From the NCBI GenBank assembly GCA_021784595.1, contig JAJYHT010000017.1, forward strand, positions 1-64,000: a stretch of 64,000 nt of DNA. The letters run 5' to 3'. Under the pieces are notes generated by a model. The model had not been told where the DNA came from and made no database searches. It was given only the letters and a program-made list of their open reading frames with translations. This DNA comes from Bacillota bacterium (GTDB lineage Bacteria > Bacillota > Sulfobacillia > Sulfobacillales > Sulfobacillaceae). Below, piece after piece: positions 25,196 to 34,706 of this stretch. The position numbers and the translations under genes were made by a program. Each line of letters begins with the position of its first letter. Position 1 is the first letter of the stretch.

Positions 25196-26392
25196 TTGCG
25201 CCGAGCCAACCCCCAAAAAATATTGCGGACTGTTGTGCTGTTGGTCGTTATTCTGGCGTCCTTGGTTTATGTTCCGCAAATAGCCGCGTGGCATGTTGGC
25301 GCGCGTCGTCCTACCATCGTTTCGAGCTTTGAACTGGCCCATTCCCCTCTTCAATTCCACACTATGGCAGGCAGTGCGCAAGTGGAAATTGCTGATGGGC
25401 CGGTACTGTTTGCCCATAATGTGAATGAGGAACGCCCTATAGCCTCCACCACCAAAATTATGACGGCATATTTAGTGCTTTCGCAGCCCGGCTTGTCATT
25501 AAATCGAGTGGTCACGATAACCGCGACAGAGGTGGATAACGATCGACGAGGCCTTCTTAAAGCCGATAGCGAAGTTCCCTTGGCGGTGGGGCAGCGTGCC
25601 ACAGTTCAAGACTTGCTGTGGGCGCTGATGCTGCCATCCGCAGATGATTCGGCGTGGGTGCTGGCCCGCACCATCTCGGGCAATCCCTATAAATTCGTTG
25701 CCATGATGAATCAGACTGCCGCGCGATTAGGCATGCACCGCACCCACTATGTCGACCCGGACGGGGTGAATCATAAAGGCTATTCGACTGCTAAGGATTT
25801 ACTTAAATTGACGACAGTCGCCATGACCGATCCGGCGTTCGCACAGTTGGTCAGTACGGCTGTGCATCACACCAGTAGTTTTGGCACGTTAACCAACTTA
25901 AATCAACTATTAGGTCAATACCCAGGAGCGATAGGCGTCAAAACAGGCTGGACTCCCTGGGCGGGCAGCTGCTTGGTTTTTGCCGCCAAGCGCCAGTTGG
26001 ACAATACTCCGTTGACCTTATATGGGGTAGTCTTGGGAGAGCCAGGCTTCAATCGCATGTTTGAGGATGTCAAAGGACTTTTAAACACAGGGTTTTCTCT
26101 ACCGTACCGTCGGTTGGTCAAGGCCCACACCGTCATTGCTGAACAGTGGGCAACTGGATTAGGCGCGCCTAAAAAACTCACGTTTTCTCTGGGTAATAGG
26201 GCAATGGGAACTTTTGAAACGGGCGGCACCGCGCGGATTCAATGGCAGTGGCAAAAGGGATTGAACGGATGGCAGGCTGGACAGGTGGTCGGGCGTTGCC
26301 GCGTGACCCAAACAGGATGGTCCCACCCAGGACCGTGGGTGCCTATCATCGCCAATCAGGGTTTAAAGGTCCCTTGGTGGGGAAAATTTTGA
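25196..26392 (+). CDS. D-alanyl-D-alanine carboxypeptidase, S11 family, variant SxN motif
   Basis: A penicillin-binding-protein-5/DacF-like enzyme that trims the terminal D-Ala of peptidoglycan stem peptides outside the cell. It has an N-terminal hydrophobic signal (residues 10-30), S-T-T-K with Ser84 and Lys87, and K-T-G at 249-251. The second motif reads S-A-D (148-150) where the family has S-x-N. The TTG start lies five bases after AGGAGGTG; the ATG 24 bases upstream has no such site. A C-terminal domain of about 100 residues follows. Its 3' end overlaps the convergent paralogue by 37 bases. Confidence 0.88.
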   Translation: MRRANPQKILRTVVLLVVILASLVYVPQIAAWHVGARRPTIVSSFELAHSPLQFHTMAGSAQVEIADGPVLFAHNVNEERPIASTTKIMTAYLVLSQPGLSLNRVVTITATEVDNDRRGLLKADSEVPLAVGQRATVQDLLWALMLPSADDSAWVLARTISGNPYKFVAMMNQTAARLGMHRTHYVDPDGVNHKGYSTAKDLLKLTTVAMTDPAFAQLVSTAVHHTSSFGTLTNLNQLLGQYPGAIGVKTGWTPWAGSCLVFAAKRQLDNTPLTLYGVVLGEPGFNRMFEDVKGLLNTGFSLPYRRLVKAHTVIAEQWATGLGAPKKLTFSLGNRAMGTFETGGTARIQWQWQKGLNGWQAGQVVGRCRVTQTGWSHPGPWVPIIANQGLKVPWWGKF

Positions 26393-27342
26393 TTTAGCTG
26401 GGCTACCCGAGAAAATCCCCAATTTAGGATATTTTCAGCATCCGTGTATTCGGGAGGGAAACCCATTTGTCCATGAAGAATAATGCCCAGCAAAGTCACA
26501 GAGTGTCCATCCACCTGGCGAGTGGCAGCAAAGACTAGATTAAATCCGGCTTGTGTTGTCCAACCGGTTTTGACTCCTATGACGGTGGGATCTATGAATA
26601 AGAGGCCGTTTAGATTTCTCAACACCGGATTGTGAGGAATGCTGGTCAGGCGAGTGTCAACGATCTTTTGAAACAAAGGATTTTCCAAATCCTGCTCTGC
26701 AATGATCGACAAATCCCATGCAGTGCCTACGGAGTTTTGCGACAGGCCATCCGGATCTGCGTAATGAGTGCCGTTCATCCCTAATTGGGCGGCTTCATGA
26801 TTCATTTCGCTCACGAAATTGGCGGTGTGCCCTCCCATGGTTTCAGCCAGTTCCACCGACGAATCATTGGCAGAGGCCAACATTAAACCATAGAGAAGCT
26901 GTTTTACCGTGAAGCGGTCACCCGGGGCCATCTGCATATCTGAACCTGTGGTGGCTGCCGCATTGGGAGAAATCTTCAATACGCGATGCAATGGCAGTTG
27001 ATGAAGAGCCAAATAAATCGTCATCAACTTGGTGGTCGAAGCCAGTGGACCGGGTTGATGGGGATTCAATTGCCATAGTAATTGATGCGTATTGAGATTC
27101 CAAAGAATACCCGAAGTTTCTCCTATGGCAAAAGGCAGAGAAGGCAAGGGAGTGGAGATAGGTGTGGGACTCATCATGAGAACGGGATAGGGATCCTTTT
27201 TCAATGCCAATTTAGGCACCTGGGTTTGCGGGTGTGTAAAACTATGGTTAATCCAGGCAGAAGCCAGGAGAAGAAGGATCAGGATCACCACCCCAAAGGG
27301 TGCGGGTCGTTCTCGTTTCTGAGGCATGGGTTTGGAGAGCAC
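26356..27342 (-). CDS. D-alanyl-D-alanine carboxypeptidase, S11 family
   Basis: A second S11 enzyme, with a signal anchor at residues 16-30, a proline-rich linker, S-T-T-K (102-105), a normal S-A-N in L-A-S-A-N-D-S-S and G-V-K-T-G-W-T. It lacks the longer C-terminal domain of its neighbour and ends soon after the catalytic domain. It faces and overlaps the other carboxypeptidase gene tail to tail, which suggests an old inverted duplication or independent recruitment. It acts on peptidoglycan outside the membrane. Confidence 0.9.
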   Translation of the reverse strand: MLSKPMPQKRERPAPFGVVILILLLLASAWINHSFTHPQTQVPKLALKKDPYPVLMMSPTPISTPLPSLPFAIGETSGILWNLNTHQLLWQLNPHQPGPLASTTKLMTIYLALHQLPLHRVLKISPNAAATTGSDMQMAPGDRFTVKQLLYGLMLASANDSSVELAETMGGHTANFVSEMNHEAAQLGMNGTHYADPDGLSQNSVGTAWDLSIIAEQDLENPLFQKIVDTRLTSIPHNPVLRNLNGLLFIDPTVIGVKTGWTTQAGFNLVFAATRQVDGHSVTLLGIILHGQMGFPPEYTDAENILNWGFSRVAQLNQNFPHQGTFKP

Positions 27343-27404
27343 TGCTTGTCCTACCTTTCAAGACAGTAATGACAGTATCTTACCAGAAGTGGACTGCCCT
27401 GGGC

Positions 27405-27824
27405 TCATCTGTCCTCCGGAAGGTTTTGGATGAAATGTTGCCACCATTCAGGATTGTCATCAATATATTGCACCAATGCTGTCAATTGTTCCAATGTATA
27501 GGCACTAAAGTAATGTTCGATGCCTTCCACATCATGATAGACAACCTCAGGGTCGGAAACCCCCAAATGTTGCAAGAAACATTCTAGGGTGCGGTGACGC
27601 GCCAAGAGCCGCTGGCCTTGGCGCGCTCCCACGGTCGTAAGCGACAACCCGCGGTAACGCTCAACCTCAAGGAGACCGTCGGCATGCAGACGCCGCAACA
27701 TCTTGCTAACGGATGCTTGGCTAATTTGCAGGCGTTCCGCAATATCTGTCACCCTGGCATAGCCCTTCTCCTGAGTCAGCCGCCAGATGGCCTCAAGATA
27801 GTCTTCCTGGTTTGGCGTGGACAT
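27405..27824 (-). CDS. mntR: Manganese-dependent DtxR-family repressor
   Basis: The 139-residue protein matches Bacillus MntR in length and in almost every signature. D8 and E11 in E-D-Y-L-E-A, the R-H-x-x-L-E region, and V-E-G-I-E-H carry the manganese ligands. The winged helix contains K-G-Y-A-R-V-T-D-I-A-E and Q-A-S-V-S-K-M. It lacks the SH3-like domain of iron-type DtxR. It should repress manganese uptake genes when Mn(II) is sufficient; no such transporter lies in the window. Confidence 0.93.
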   Translation of the reverse strand: MSTPNQEDYLEAIWRLTQEKGYARVTDIAERLQISQASVSKMLRRLHADGLLEVERYRGLSLTTVGARQGQRLLARHRTLECFLQHLGVSDPEVVYHDVEGIEHYFSAYTLEQLTALVQYIDDNPEWWQHFIQNLPEDR

Positions 27825-28353
27825 TGCGATGACTCCCTTTATAGAAAATGCATATTGATGGCCCCAGGGCGTATGCTCTCTGGCAAGACCCGTGGTGGTT
27901 TATTGACTATTGTATGCGCGGGAATGGAAAATAGGTTCTTGAGTTTGATAATCCGGCGACCTGTACTTGCACAGGCTTTGCCAAAAGCTCTCTGGTCACG
28001 CGCTCGCAATCGAGTCCGGGGTTAGTGCTGCGGACAATGTTCGTTGATTACCCGGCGCTGTGCTGAGTGAATACGTGGGGCAGTTTTTGCCGGGCTCAGA
28101 GGGAAATATTGTGCCATGCGCGAGTTGTCCGGATGGGCAAGGGAATTTAGGGCCTTTTGGGTCAAGGGGAAATGACGGCCCAGGTGTCCTCTTGATGCAC
28201 ATGGCGAGGGGATCCCGACTTAGTGACGGAATTGAGATGAGCAACAACAGCTTAGAATAAGCTGTGCCAGATTTTTCACTAGATCAGAGGAGTTGGCAGG
28301 ATTTTTTGCTCACAAATGCGAATATTGTCGAGGAGTTAAGAAAGGACGGCGAC
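27825..28353. other. Intergenic region before the HAD phosphatase
   Basis: About 530 bases without a convincing gene. An open frame at 28060-28260 is glycine-rich but has no ribosome binding site or family. Short G+C-rich stems, such as GGGCC with GGCCC around 28150-28180, occur; none fits a known riboswitch. Confidence 0.35.
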
Positions 28354-29022
28354 ATGCAGCGTTTACTGCTATTTGATTTTGACGGTACTCTGTATCGGGG
28401 CGACGACCCTTTTCGGTATTATGCTAAGACGATTGCCAAGCACATGGCGCCAGAGGACCGGGCCCGTTATGAGAAGCTGGTGACAGCCCACTTGCAAGGG
28501 CATGCCGGTGTGGTGGCAGGAGACAATTGGGAAGCAGTGGTAAAATTGGCTGAACCTTATGTTCCTGATCATGAGGTATGGCAACAATCGTTTTTAGAGA
28601 CACGGGAATATATGATGAGTCCCGATTGCCGGTTGGAAGTTCCCGCAGCCTTAATTGATTTTTTGCCCCAAGTGCGGGCCAAAGTGCATGTGGTGGTGGC
28701 ATCCAACAGTCCAGAAAATGCAGCGCGTCCCTTAATGGAAAAACTAGGTTTGATTACTTATTTTGATCGCATTTATTCCCAAGCCAATAAGCCCGAGGGA
28801 CTGATCGCGCTGGTTGAAGAAATCATGGGAACACGTGACTTTGATCCGCTCTTGGTATATTCAGTAGGGGATAATTACCTTAACGACATTGCGCCAGCAG
28901 TGCAACGCGGTTGGCTTACGGCCCATATTAGCCCGCATGAGTATTTTCCAGGGCCTAGCACCATACATGGAAGAAATCTTGAAGATGTTCTGCCGCATGT
29001 CACAAAATGGGCATTGGGATAA
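28354..29022 (+). CDS. HAD-superfamily phosphatase
   Basis: Motif I is L-L-F-D-F-D-G-T-L (residues 3-11), motif II is the serine/asparagine of V-V-A-S-N-S, and motif IV is S-V-G-D-N-Y-L-N-D-I. A helical cap lies between motifs I and II, as in C1-cap members. It probably dephosphorylates a small metabolite; the substrate is unknown. The start is the ATG after AAAGGAC, immediately before motif I; an open extension of 30 codons upstream is not needed. The metallo-hydrolase gene follows after 22 bases, so they are likely co-transcribed. Confidence 0.85.
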   Translation: MQRLLLFDFDGTLYRGDDPFRYYAKTIAKHMAPEDRARYEKLVTAHLQGHAGVVAGDNWEAVVKLAEPYVPDHEVWQQSFLETREYMMSPDCRLEVPAALIDFLPQVRAKVHVVVASNSPENAARPLMEKLGLITYFDRIYSQANKPEGLIALVEEIMGTRDFDPLLVYSVGDNYLNDIAPAVQRGWLTAHISPHEYFPGPSTIHGRNLEDVLPHVTKWALG

Positions 29023-29044
29023 TTGGGAGAAGGAGTGCTGATAG

Positions 29045-30307
29045 GTGGCAGATATTAGCTTTTGGGGTGGAGTCGGGGTGATTGGTTCCAGCAAAATTTT
29101 GATTGAACAAGAAGGCTGGAGAGTTCTATTGGACTTTGGACTCGATTTCAGTCCCGGGGCTGGCCTGTTTCGACAGGGTGTGAAGTTGCGTTCTGCATAT
29201 GCCTTGTATGATCGGTTAAAAACTGGGCAAGTTCCCTTGCTCCCCCATATCTATCGCGCTGATGCTATGCACGGATTTCCGCTGGCGGCTGGCACAGATC
29301 ACCGCACTGCACTGTTCATTACCCATGGTCATATCGACCATATTGGATTGACCGGATGGGTAGATCCCGCGATACCCATTTATTGTTCACCTCAGACTTA
29401 CCAATTGATGGATGCTTTAGCCGCTGCTGGGGATGTGCCGGAGGGGCACATGCCATCATTGGTTCCGATGGAGCAAAATGTGGGGTTGACGTGGGGGCCC
29501 TTTGTCATAACAAGATATCCTGTGGACCACGATGTGGTGGGCGCGTCGGCATATGCGGTGGAGACCGAAGATGGTGTAGTGGCGTTTACCGGCGACATCC
29601 GGCTTCATGGACGCTATCCAGAACGAAGCCGAAATTTTGCACAAGCCGTCCACGGGGCTCGAGCATTGGTGATTGAAGGCACGACCTTGTCGTTTGGATT
29701 TGGTGAAGCGCCCCGCACCGAAGGTGAAGTTGATCAACTCTTTGTCAAGGCTATTCACGAGACCCCAGGATTGGTTTTGTTGACCCTTTATCCGAGAAAT
29801 TTGGAACGGGTCCAAGCATTTTTGGAACTGGCAAGAAAGGAAGGCCGGACCATGGTTTGGCCTTGCTCAATGGCGACGTTTTTTCGAAGCTGGGGCTTTG
29901 ACGGAATTGTGAGCTTCCCTGATGACGTGGATTCCGATAGCATTAATCGGGACCCATCGAAGTTCATTTTGCAGGTTAACCCTGAATTTCTCCCTTGGTT
30001 ATTGGAACTTCCGGTTGGGCCGGGCTCAGTCTTTCTGCATGCCAATGGGGAACCGCTAGGCACCTTCGACCCGCAATGGGATGTTTTACAAGATTGGCTG
30101 AAGTTCTTGCATGTGCCGTTTTGGCCGATTGGGACCGGCGGTCACGCCGTCCCTGATGATTTAAATCGACTGGTTGAATGGATTGAGCCAGATATATTGT
30201 TCCCCTTGCACAGCCAGGAGCCGGACCGATTAATTCCTCCGCCTGGCACTGTGCGCTGGCTGCCGCAACGCGGGGGTCGGCGGTATCCTTTGGGTGGTAG
30301 AACCTGA
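29045..30307 (+). CDS. Metallo-beta-lactamase protein of the RNase J/beta-CASP-like group
   Basis: A 420-residue hydrolase with the complete metal motif T-H-G-H-I-D-H-I-G at about residues 94-102, a following histidine in P-V-D-H-D-V-V-G, the aspartate in F-T-G-D-I-R and a late L-H-S-Q-E. Length and the region between G-D and the last motif resemble RNase J/beta-CASP proteins acting on nucleic acids, but the C-terminal RNase J domain is absent. The GTG start follows AGAAGGAG. It probably shares a transcript with the upstream HAD phosphatase. Confidence 0.8.
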   Translation: MADISFWGGVGVIGSSKILIEQEGWRVLLDFGLDFSPGAGLFRQGVKLRSAYALYDRLKTGQVPLLPHIYRADAMHGFPLAAGTDHRTALFITHGHIDHIGLTGWVDPAIPIYCSPQTYQLMDALAAAGDVPEGHMPSLVPMEQNVGLTWGPFVITRYPVDHDVVGASAYAVETEDGVVAFTGDIRLHGRYPERSRNFAQAVHGARALVIEGTTLSFGFGEAPRTEGEVDQLFVKAIHETPGLVLLTLYPRNLERVQAFLELARKEGRTMVWPCSMATFFRSWGFDGIVSFPDDVDSDSINRDPSKFILQVNPEFLPWLLELPVGPGSVFLHANGEPLGTFDPQWDVLQDWLKFLHVPFWPIGTGGHAVPDDLNRLVEWIEPDILFPLHSQEPDRLIPPPGTVRWLPQRGGRRYPLGGRT

Positions 30308-30333
30308 AGACCGATTGAAGTTCGTCCCCAGAT

Positions 30334-30362
30334 TTGGGAGACTTGATCCGACGTATTATAAT
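30334..30362 (+). promoter_or_regulatory. Promoter of sqdB
   Basis: TTGGGA and a perfect TATAAT are separated by 17 bases. The -10 element lies 43 bases before the sqdB start codon. Confidence 0.65.
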
Positions 30363-30383
30363 TATTTGGGCTTTATTTCGTGA

Positions 30384-31568
<1,185 letters not shown>

Positions 31569-31572
31569 AGAA

Positions 31573-31600
31573 ACGGCGGGGGAATCCCCGCCGTCTTATT
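31573..31600. terminator. Terminator of sqdB, shared with the convergent peroxiredoxin gene
   Basis: ACGGCGGGG-GAAT-CCCCGCCGT is a 9-bp G+C-rich stem with a 4-base loop followed by CTTATTT. It overlaps the stop codon of the minus-strand gene. Confidence 0.9.
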
Positions 31601-32075
31601 TCGCCCAGGGTTTGATGGCTTCGATAACGGGACCAGGCTCAGGCACTTCTGCAATGTTATGCACATCGATGTAGCGCACGATACCGGTCTTATCAATGCC
31701 AATCACGGCCCGTTCGGTGAATCCTTCGGCACGTAGCACGCCATACTGGTCGGCAACTTTGCCGTGGGGCCAAAAGTCGGAAAGCAGGGGATAGTTTAAG
31801 TTGCCTAAAGATTGTTCCCACGCAGTATTACAGGGAACTGAATCTACACTAATACCCAGGACCTGGGTATTAAGCCGGTCAAACTCGGGCAGGGCCCGGT
31901 TGAACGCCGGCATTTCATTAGTTCAGACGGGTGTCCAGGCCAACGGATAGAACAGAAGTAGGACATTTTTCTGCCCTAAATAGTCGGATAGTTGAATGGC
32001 GCGTTGGTTTTTTGTAGCCAATTCAAAATCCGGCGCTTTGTCGCCTACGTTGAGAGTTTTTGTTGTGTTTGCCAA
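31596..32075 (-). CDS. Peroxiredoxin with in-frame UGA at the catalytic cysteine (probable selenoprotein)
   Basis: Read through, this is a complete 159-residue AhpC/BCP-like peroxiredoxin that reduces peroxides. The TTG start lies seven bases after AAGGAGGA and gives A-N-T-T-K-T-L-N-V-G-D-K-A-P-D-F. The active-site motif P-x-x-x-T-x-x-C reads P-L-A-W-T-P-V followed by TGA (complement of 31923-31925, codon 51) and then T-N-E-M-P-A-F. So the codon of the peroxidatic cysteine is UGA while the frame is open on both sides, which fits selenocysteine insertion. C82 could be the resolving thiol. Downstream motifs L-L-S-D-F-W-P-H-G and V-I-G-I-D are normal. A nonsense mutation is the alternative. Confidence 0.85.
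31896..31910 (-). promoter_or_regulatory. Candidate bacterial SECIS hairpin
   Basis: Twelve bases after the UGA the mRNA has CCGG-CGUUCAA-CCGG, a 4-bp stem with a 7-base loop whose second base is G about 18 bases from the UGA. Bacterial SECIS elements place the loop at this distance with an early unpaired G. The stem is short, and an overlapping CGGGC-CCU-GCCCG hairpin competes, so this is only a candidate. Confidence 0.35.
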
Positions 32076-32161
32076 GGATGGCTCCTCCTTATGGTCATTG
32101 ACGACCAGTCTTACTATAGCCTAATTAACCCAAAATTATCTAGTGAATGGAGGCAGATCTC

Positions 32162-32815
32162 ATGGCCGTGGTGATTGAAATTGCGGTTATCGGCGTGGTG
32201 GCCATGTTTTTTGCCATGCGCCTTGCGGGCAAGTTGGCCCCGCGTCCGATGGCAATGGCTCTTGAGCAATTTTTCTTGACCAATCCGATCCGCATGCGCT
32301 TTTTTGGACCACGACAAGCCTTAGCTCTATTGGGAGATGCGGGTGGGAAACGTATTCTTGAAATCGGTACTGGAGTTGGGGTAATTCTTGAAGCTCTTTT
32401 TCACCGCGTCGGTCCTGATGGTTTGGTGGCAGGGCTTGATATTCAACCCCAAGCTATCGCTTATACCGCCAGCCGTTTGAAAGCCGCTGGAGCAGAACAC
32501 GCGGATGTGCGCTTGGGGTCGGCAGTTGCATTGCCCTGGAGCAATCAAACGTTTGATCGGGTGCTCATGGTATCCATGCTGGGGGAACTGCCAGACACAC
32601 AACGAGTACAAGCGTTGAGGGAAATGGCGCGAGTGCTGAGATCCGACGGACAGGGAATCCTCACGGAGTTTTGGCCTGACCCGCACTATATTGGAGAAGC
32701 CAGGCTAAAGCGATATTGCTTGGATGCGGGGTTTGAGGTGGTGGCAACCTACCATGCTCCGCTGCTTTATAGCCTTCGGGTATTGCCGCAACATCCTGTC
32801 GGGAACGTGATATAA
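32162..32815 (+). CDS. SAM-dependent class I methyltransferase, membrane-anchored
   Basis: Motif I is I-L-E-I-G-T-G-V-G near residue 65, followed by an acidic D-I-Q-P-Q-A-I and the later V-L-R-S-D-G motif, all typical of UbiE-like class I methyltransferases. A hydrophobic N-terminal segment of about 20 residues probably attaches it to the membrane, so a lipid or quinone is a likely acceptor. The ATG eight bases after GGAGG is preferred over one 15 bases upstream. It is divergent from the peroxiredoxin gene. Confidence 0.82.
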   Translation: MAVVIEIAVIGVVAMFFAMRLAGKLAPRPMAMALEQFFLTNPIRMRFFGPRQALALLGDAGGKRILEIGTGVGVILEALFHRVGPDGLVAGLDIQPQAIAYTASRLKAAGAEHADVRLGSAVALPWSNQTFDRVLMVSMLGELPDTQRVQALREMARVLRSDGQGILTEFWPDPHYIGEARLKRYCLDAGFEVVATYHAPLLYSLRVLPQHPVGNVI

Positions 32816-32816
32816 T
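32808..32816 (+). promoter_or_regulatory. Extended -10 promoter of the cupin gene
   Basis: TGATATAAT combines an upstream TG with a perfect TATAAT and overlaps the stop codon region of the methyltransferase gene. No good -35 was seen, as is common for extended -10 promoters. Confidence 0.5.
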
Positions 32817-32849
32817 CGAAAACCGAGATTGGATCAAAGGGGAGACTAC

Positions 32850-33191
32850 ATGAAACGGGTAGACAAGCCGTGGGGATACGAAATTTGGTGGGCGGTAACC
32901 GAAAAGTATGTAGGGAAGATGATTCACGTTAACGCAGGGCACTCGTTAAGTTTGCAATATCATAATGTGAAACACGAGAGTATGTATGTTATATCGGGGC
33001 AAGCCATATTATTTCTGAACGGTGTGGAACAAAAATTTAGCCCGGGCGAGGCGGTAGAGATTCCACCACTCACGCAACACCGTCTGACGGCGGTTACGGA
33101 TTTTGATATTGTCGAGGTGTCCACGCCAGAATTGGACGATGTGGTCCGCCTAAGCGACCGATACGGACGGCAGGGCACTTCGGCCCCCTAA
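32850..33191 (+). CDS. Cupin protein, mannose-6-phosphate-isomerase-like
   Basis: A 113-residue single-cupin protein. Conserved positions W-G-Y-E-x-W-W near the start, L-S-L-Q-Y-H-x-x-x-x-E (metal-binding histidine and glutamate) and the late P-P-L-T-Q-H-R are those of the type II phosphomannose isomerase C-terminal cupin. Free-standing members may isomerise or bind sugar phosphates; the substrate is unproven. GGGGAG precedes the ATG. It has its own extended -10 promoter and a shared terminator. Confidence 0.82.
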   Translation: MKRVDKPWGYEIWWAVTEKYVGKMIHVNAGHSLSLQYHNVKHESMYVISGQAILFLNGVEQKFSPGEAVEIPPLTQHRLTAVTDFDIVEVSTPELDDVVRLSDRYGRQGTSAP

Positions 33192-33204
33192 ATCAAAGCA
33201 AATC

Positions 33205-33233
33205 AGGCGGCAGGGTCTATTGACCCACCGCCT
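33205..33233. terminator. Bidirectional terminator
   Basis: AGGCGG-CA-GGGTC pairs with GACCC-A-CCGCCT around a 4-base loop, followed by CTTTTAT. It lies between the convergent cupin and mrp genes and overlaps the last codons of mrp. Confidence 0.75.
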
Positions 33234-34386
33234 CTTTTATCTTTCGAGCAATTTGGTAGAAGGCATCTGATGATGAAGAGTGAGGGTTGGTGACGGTAAT
33301 CGGCAATCCGCGATCGCCGCCTTCGCGCACTTCGGATTCCAGGGGAATCTGTCCTAATAACGGCACGTCGAATTCGTCGGCCAGCTTTTGCCCCCCACCC
33401 GATCCGAATACGGCCAGTTTGTCACCGTGCGGGCACAGCACATAAGACATGTTTTCGATAACCCCGATAATTTCCTGGCGAGCGCGGGTTGCTACGTCAC
33501 CTGCTCGATGAGCCACTTGGGAAGCCACTTCCTGGGGAGTGGTCACTAATACCAGTTTGGCTTTACGCACCTTTTGTGCGACGTCCAAGGCTACATCGCC
33601 GGTGCCCGGAGGCAAGTCAATCAGCAGATAGTCCAATTCTGGCCAAGCCACATCGCTGAAAAATTGCTGCAACATCTTGCCTAGCATTGGTCCACGCCAC
33701 ACGATGGCTTGATTCTCTTCGACAAACATGCCCATGGACACCAAAGAGATGCCGTGGAGATGCCAGGGAATAATTTTTTCCTGCTCATTAACTTGGGCTT
33801 GGCCTTTGGCGCCAAACATGCGGCCTTGGCTAAATCCATAAATATCCATATCCATAACCCCAACTCGCGCTCCCGAACGGCTCAGTGCTATCGCAAGGTT
33901 GGCCGTTACGGTCGACTTGCCTACACCACCCTTGCCGCTGGCTACACCAATCACCACGGTTGAACTAGCATCAGCCATCATTCCGGTGGCGGCGCCTTGA
34001 CCGGGCAATGGACCAATGGTCGGTGCTTTGGTGGGAGGGGGAGAAGCTTTAGTTGGCGATTGTGGAGGAGAGTTTTGCTGACCCGATTTTTTTGCCTGGG
34101 CGGCTTGAAATGCGCGCGAAAACGCCTCGCGACGCTCAGCTTCGTTCATCACGCTTAACGTGACCGTCACCTCGCTTATTTCTGGGATCTTTTTCAGTTC
34201 GCGATTGACATCTGCCGTAATCTGTTGGTGCAGCGGACAGCCTTCTACTGTGAGGGCGATGTCCACTGTGACATGGTTTTGGTCGATGTTGACGTCACGT
34301 ACCATGTTTAACGCTACAATACTTTGGTGCAACTCAGGATCATGCACTGCTTCCAAGGCACCTAAAATCGATCGCTGATCTATCAT
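33217..34386 (-). CDS. Mrp/ApbC-type P-loop ATPase for iron-sulfur cluster carriage
   Basis: Residues 1-90 form a DUF59/MIP18 domain with D-P-E-L and G-C-P-L-H. A Q/P-rich linker follows, then a deviant Walker A G-K-G-G-V-G-K-S-T near residue 150 and a Walker B-like L-L-I-D-L-P-P-G-T-G-D. In the cluster-binding region the protein reads E-N-M-S-Y-V-L-C-P-H-G-D, so the second cysteine of the usual C-P-x-C is missing and cluster binding may differ. It would deliver Fe-S clusters to apo-proteins in the cytoplasm. A free-standing DUF59 gene lies just upstream in the same direction. Confidence 0.9.
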   Translation of the reverse strand: MIDQRSILGALEAVHDPELHQSIVALNMVRDVNIDQNHVTVDIALTVEGCPLHQQITADVNRELKKIPEISEVTVTLSVMNEAERREAFSRAFQAAQAKKSGQQNSPPQSPTKASPPPTKAPTIGPLPGQGAATGMMADASSTVVIGVASGKGGVGKSTVTANLAIALSRSGARVGVMDMDIYGFSQGRMFGAKGQAQVNEQEKIIPWHLHGISLVSMGMFVEENQAIVWRGPMLGKMLQQFFSDVAWPELDYLLIDLPPGTGDVALDVAQKVRKAKLVLVTTPQEVASQVAHRAGDVATRARQEIIGVIENMSYVLCPHGDKLAVFGSGGGQKLADEFDVPLLGQIPLESEVREGGDRGLPITVTNPHSSSSDAFYQIARKIKEAVGQ

Positions 34387-34406
34387 TGCCCCACCTCAAC
34401 TCCGGA

Positions 34407-34706
34407 TTAAAATCCCAACAGACGCCGACCTTCATCAGTCAACATATCCGGAGTCCACGGCGGGCTCCAAACAATATCGACTCGAGCTTCTTTAACTCCG
34501 TCGAGCGTTTCAATAGCCATTTCCGCTGTACGTGTAATTGTATCGTGCATTGGACAACCCGGCGCTGTGAGCGTCATTTGCACTCGAACTTCTCCTTCGG
34601 TGCTGATATCTACATCGTAGACTAGGCCGAGGTCGACGACGTTGACACCTATTTCGGGGTCGGTAACTTCTTTGAGTATTTCCAGCACGTCATCTTTGGT
34701 GGCCAT
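34407..34706 (-). CDS. DUF59/MIP18-family Fe-S assembly protein (SufT-like)
   Basis: The 99-residue protein consists of one DUF59 domain: D-P-E-I-G-V-N-V-V-D-L-G-L-V-Y at residues 16-30, T-A-P-G-C-P-M-H with the conserved cysteine, and W-S-P-P-W-T-P-D-M-L near the end. Relatives (SufT, PaaD-like) help mature Fe-S proteins. It is 20 bases upstream of the mrp-like ATPase gene, whose own N-terminus repeats the domain, so the two probably form one assembly operon. Confidence 0.9.
   Translation of the reverse strand: MATKDDVLEILKEVTDPEIGVNVVDLGLVYDVDISTEGEVRVQMTLTAPGCPMHDTITRTAEMAIETLDGVKEARVDIVWSPPWTPDMLTDEGRRLLGF

Noticed and set aside
28060-28260. 66-codon glycine-rich frame before the HAD phosphatase
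   Set aside because: No ribosome binding site or family. The composition looks like chance reading of G-rich DNA.
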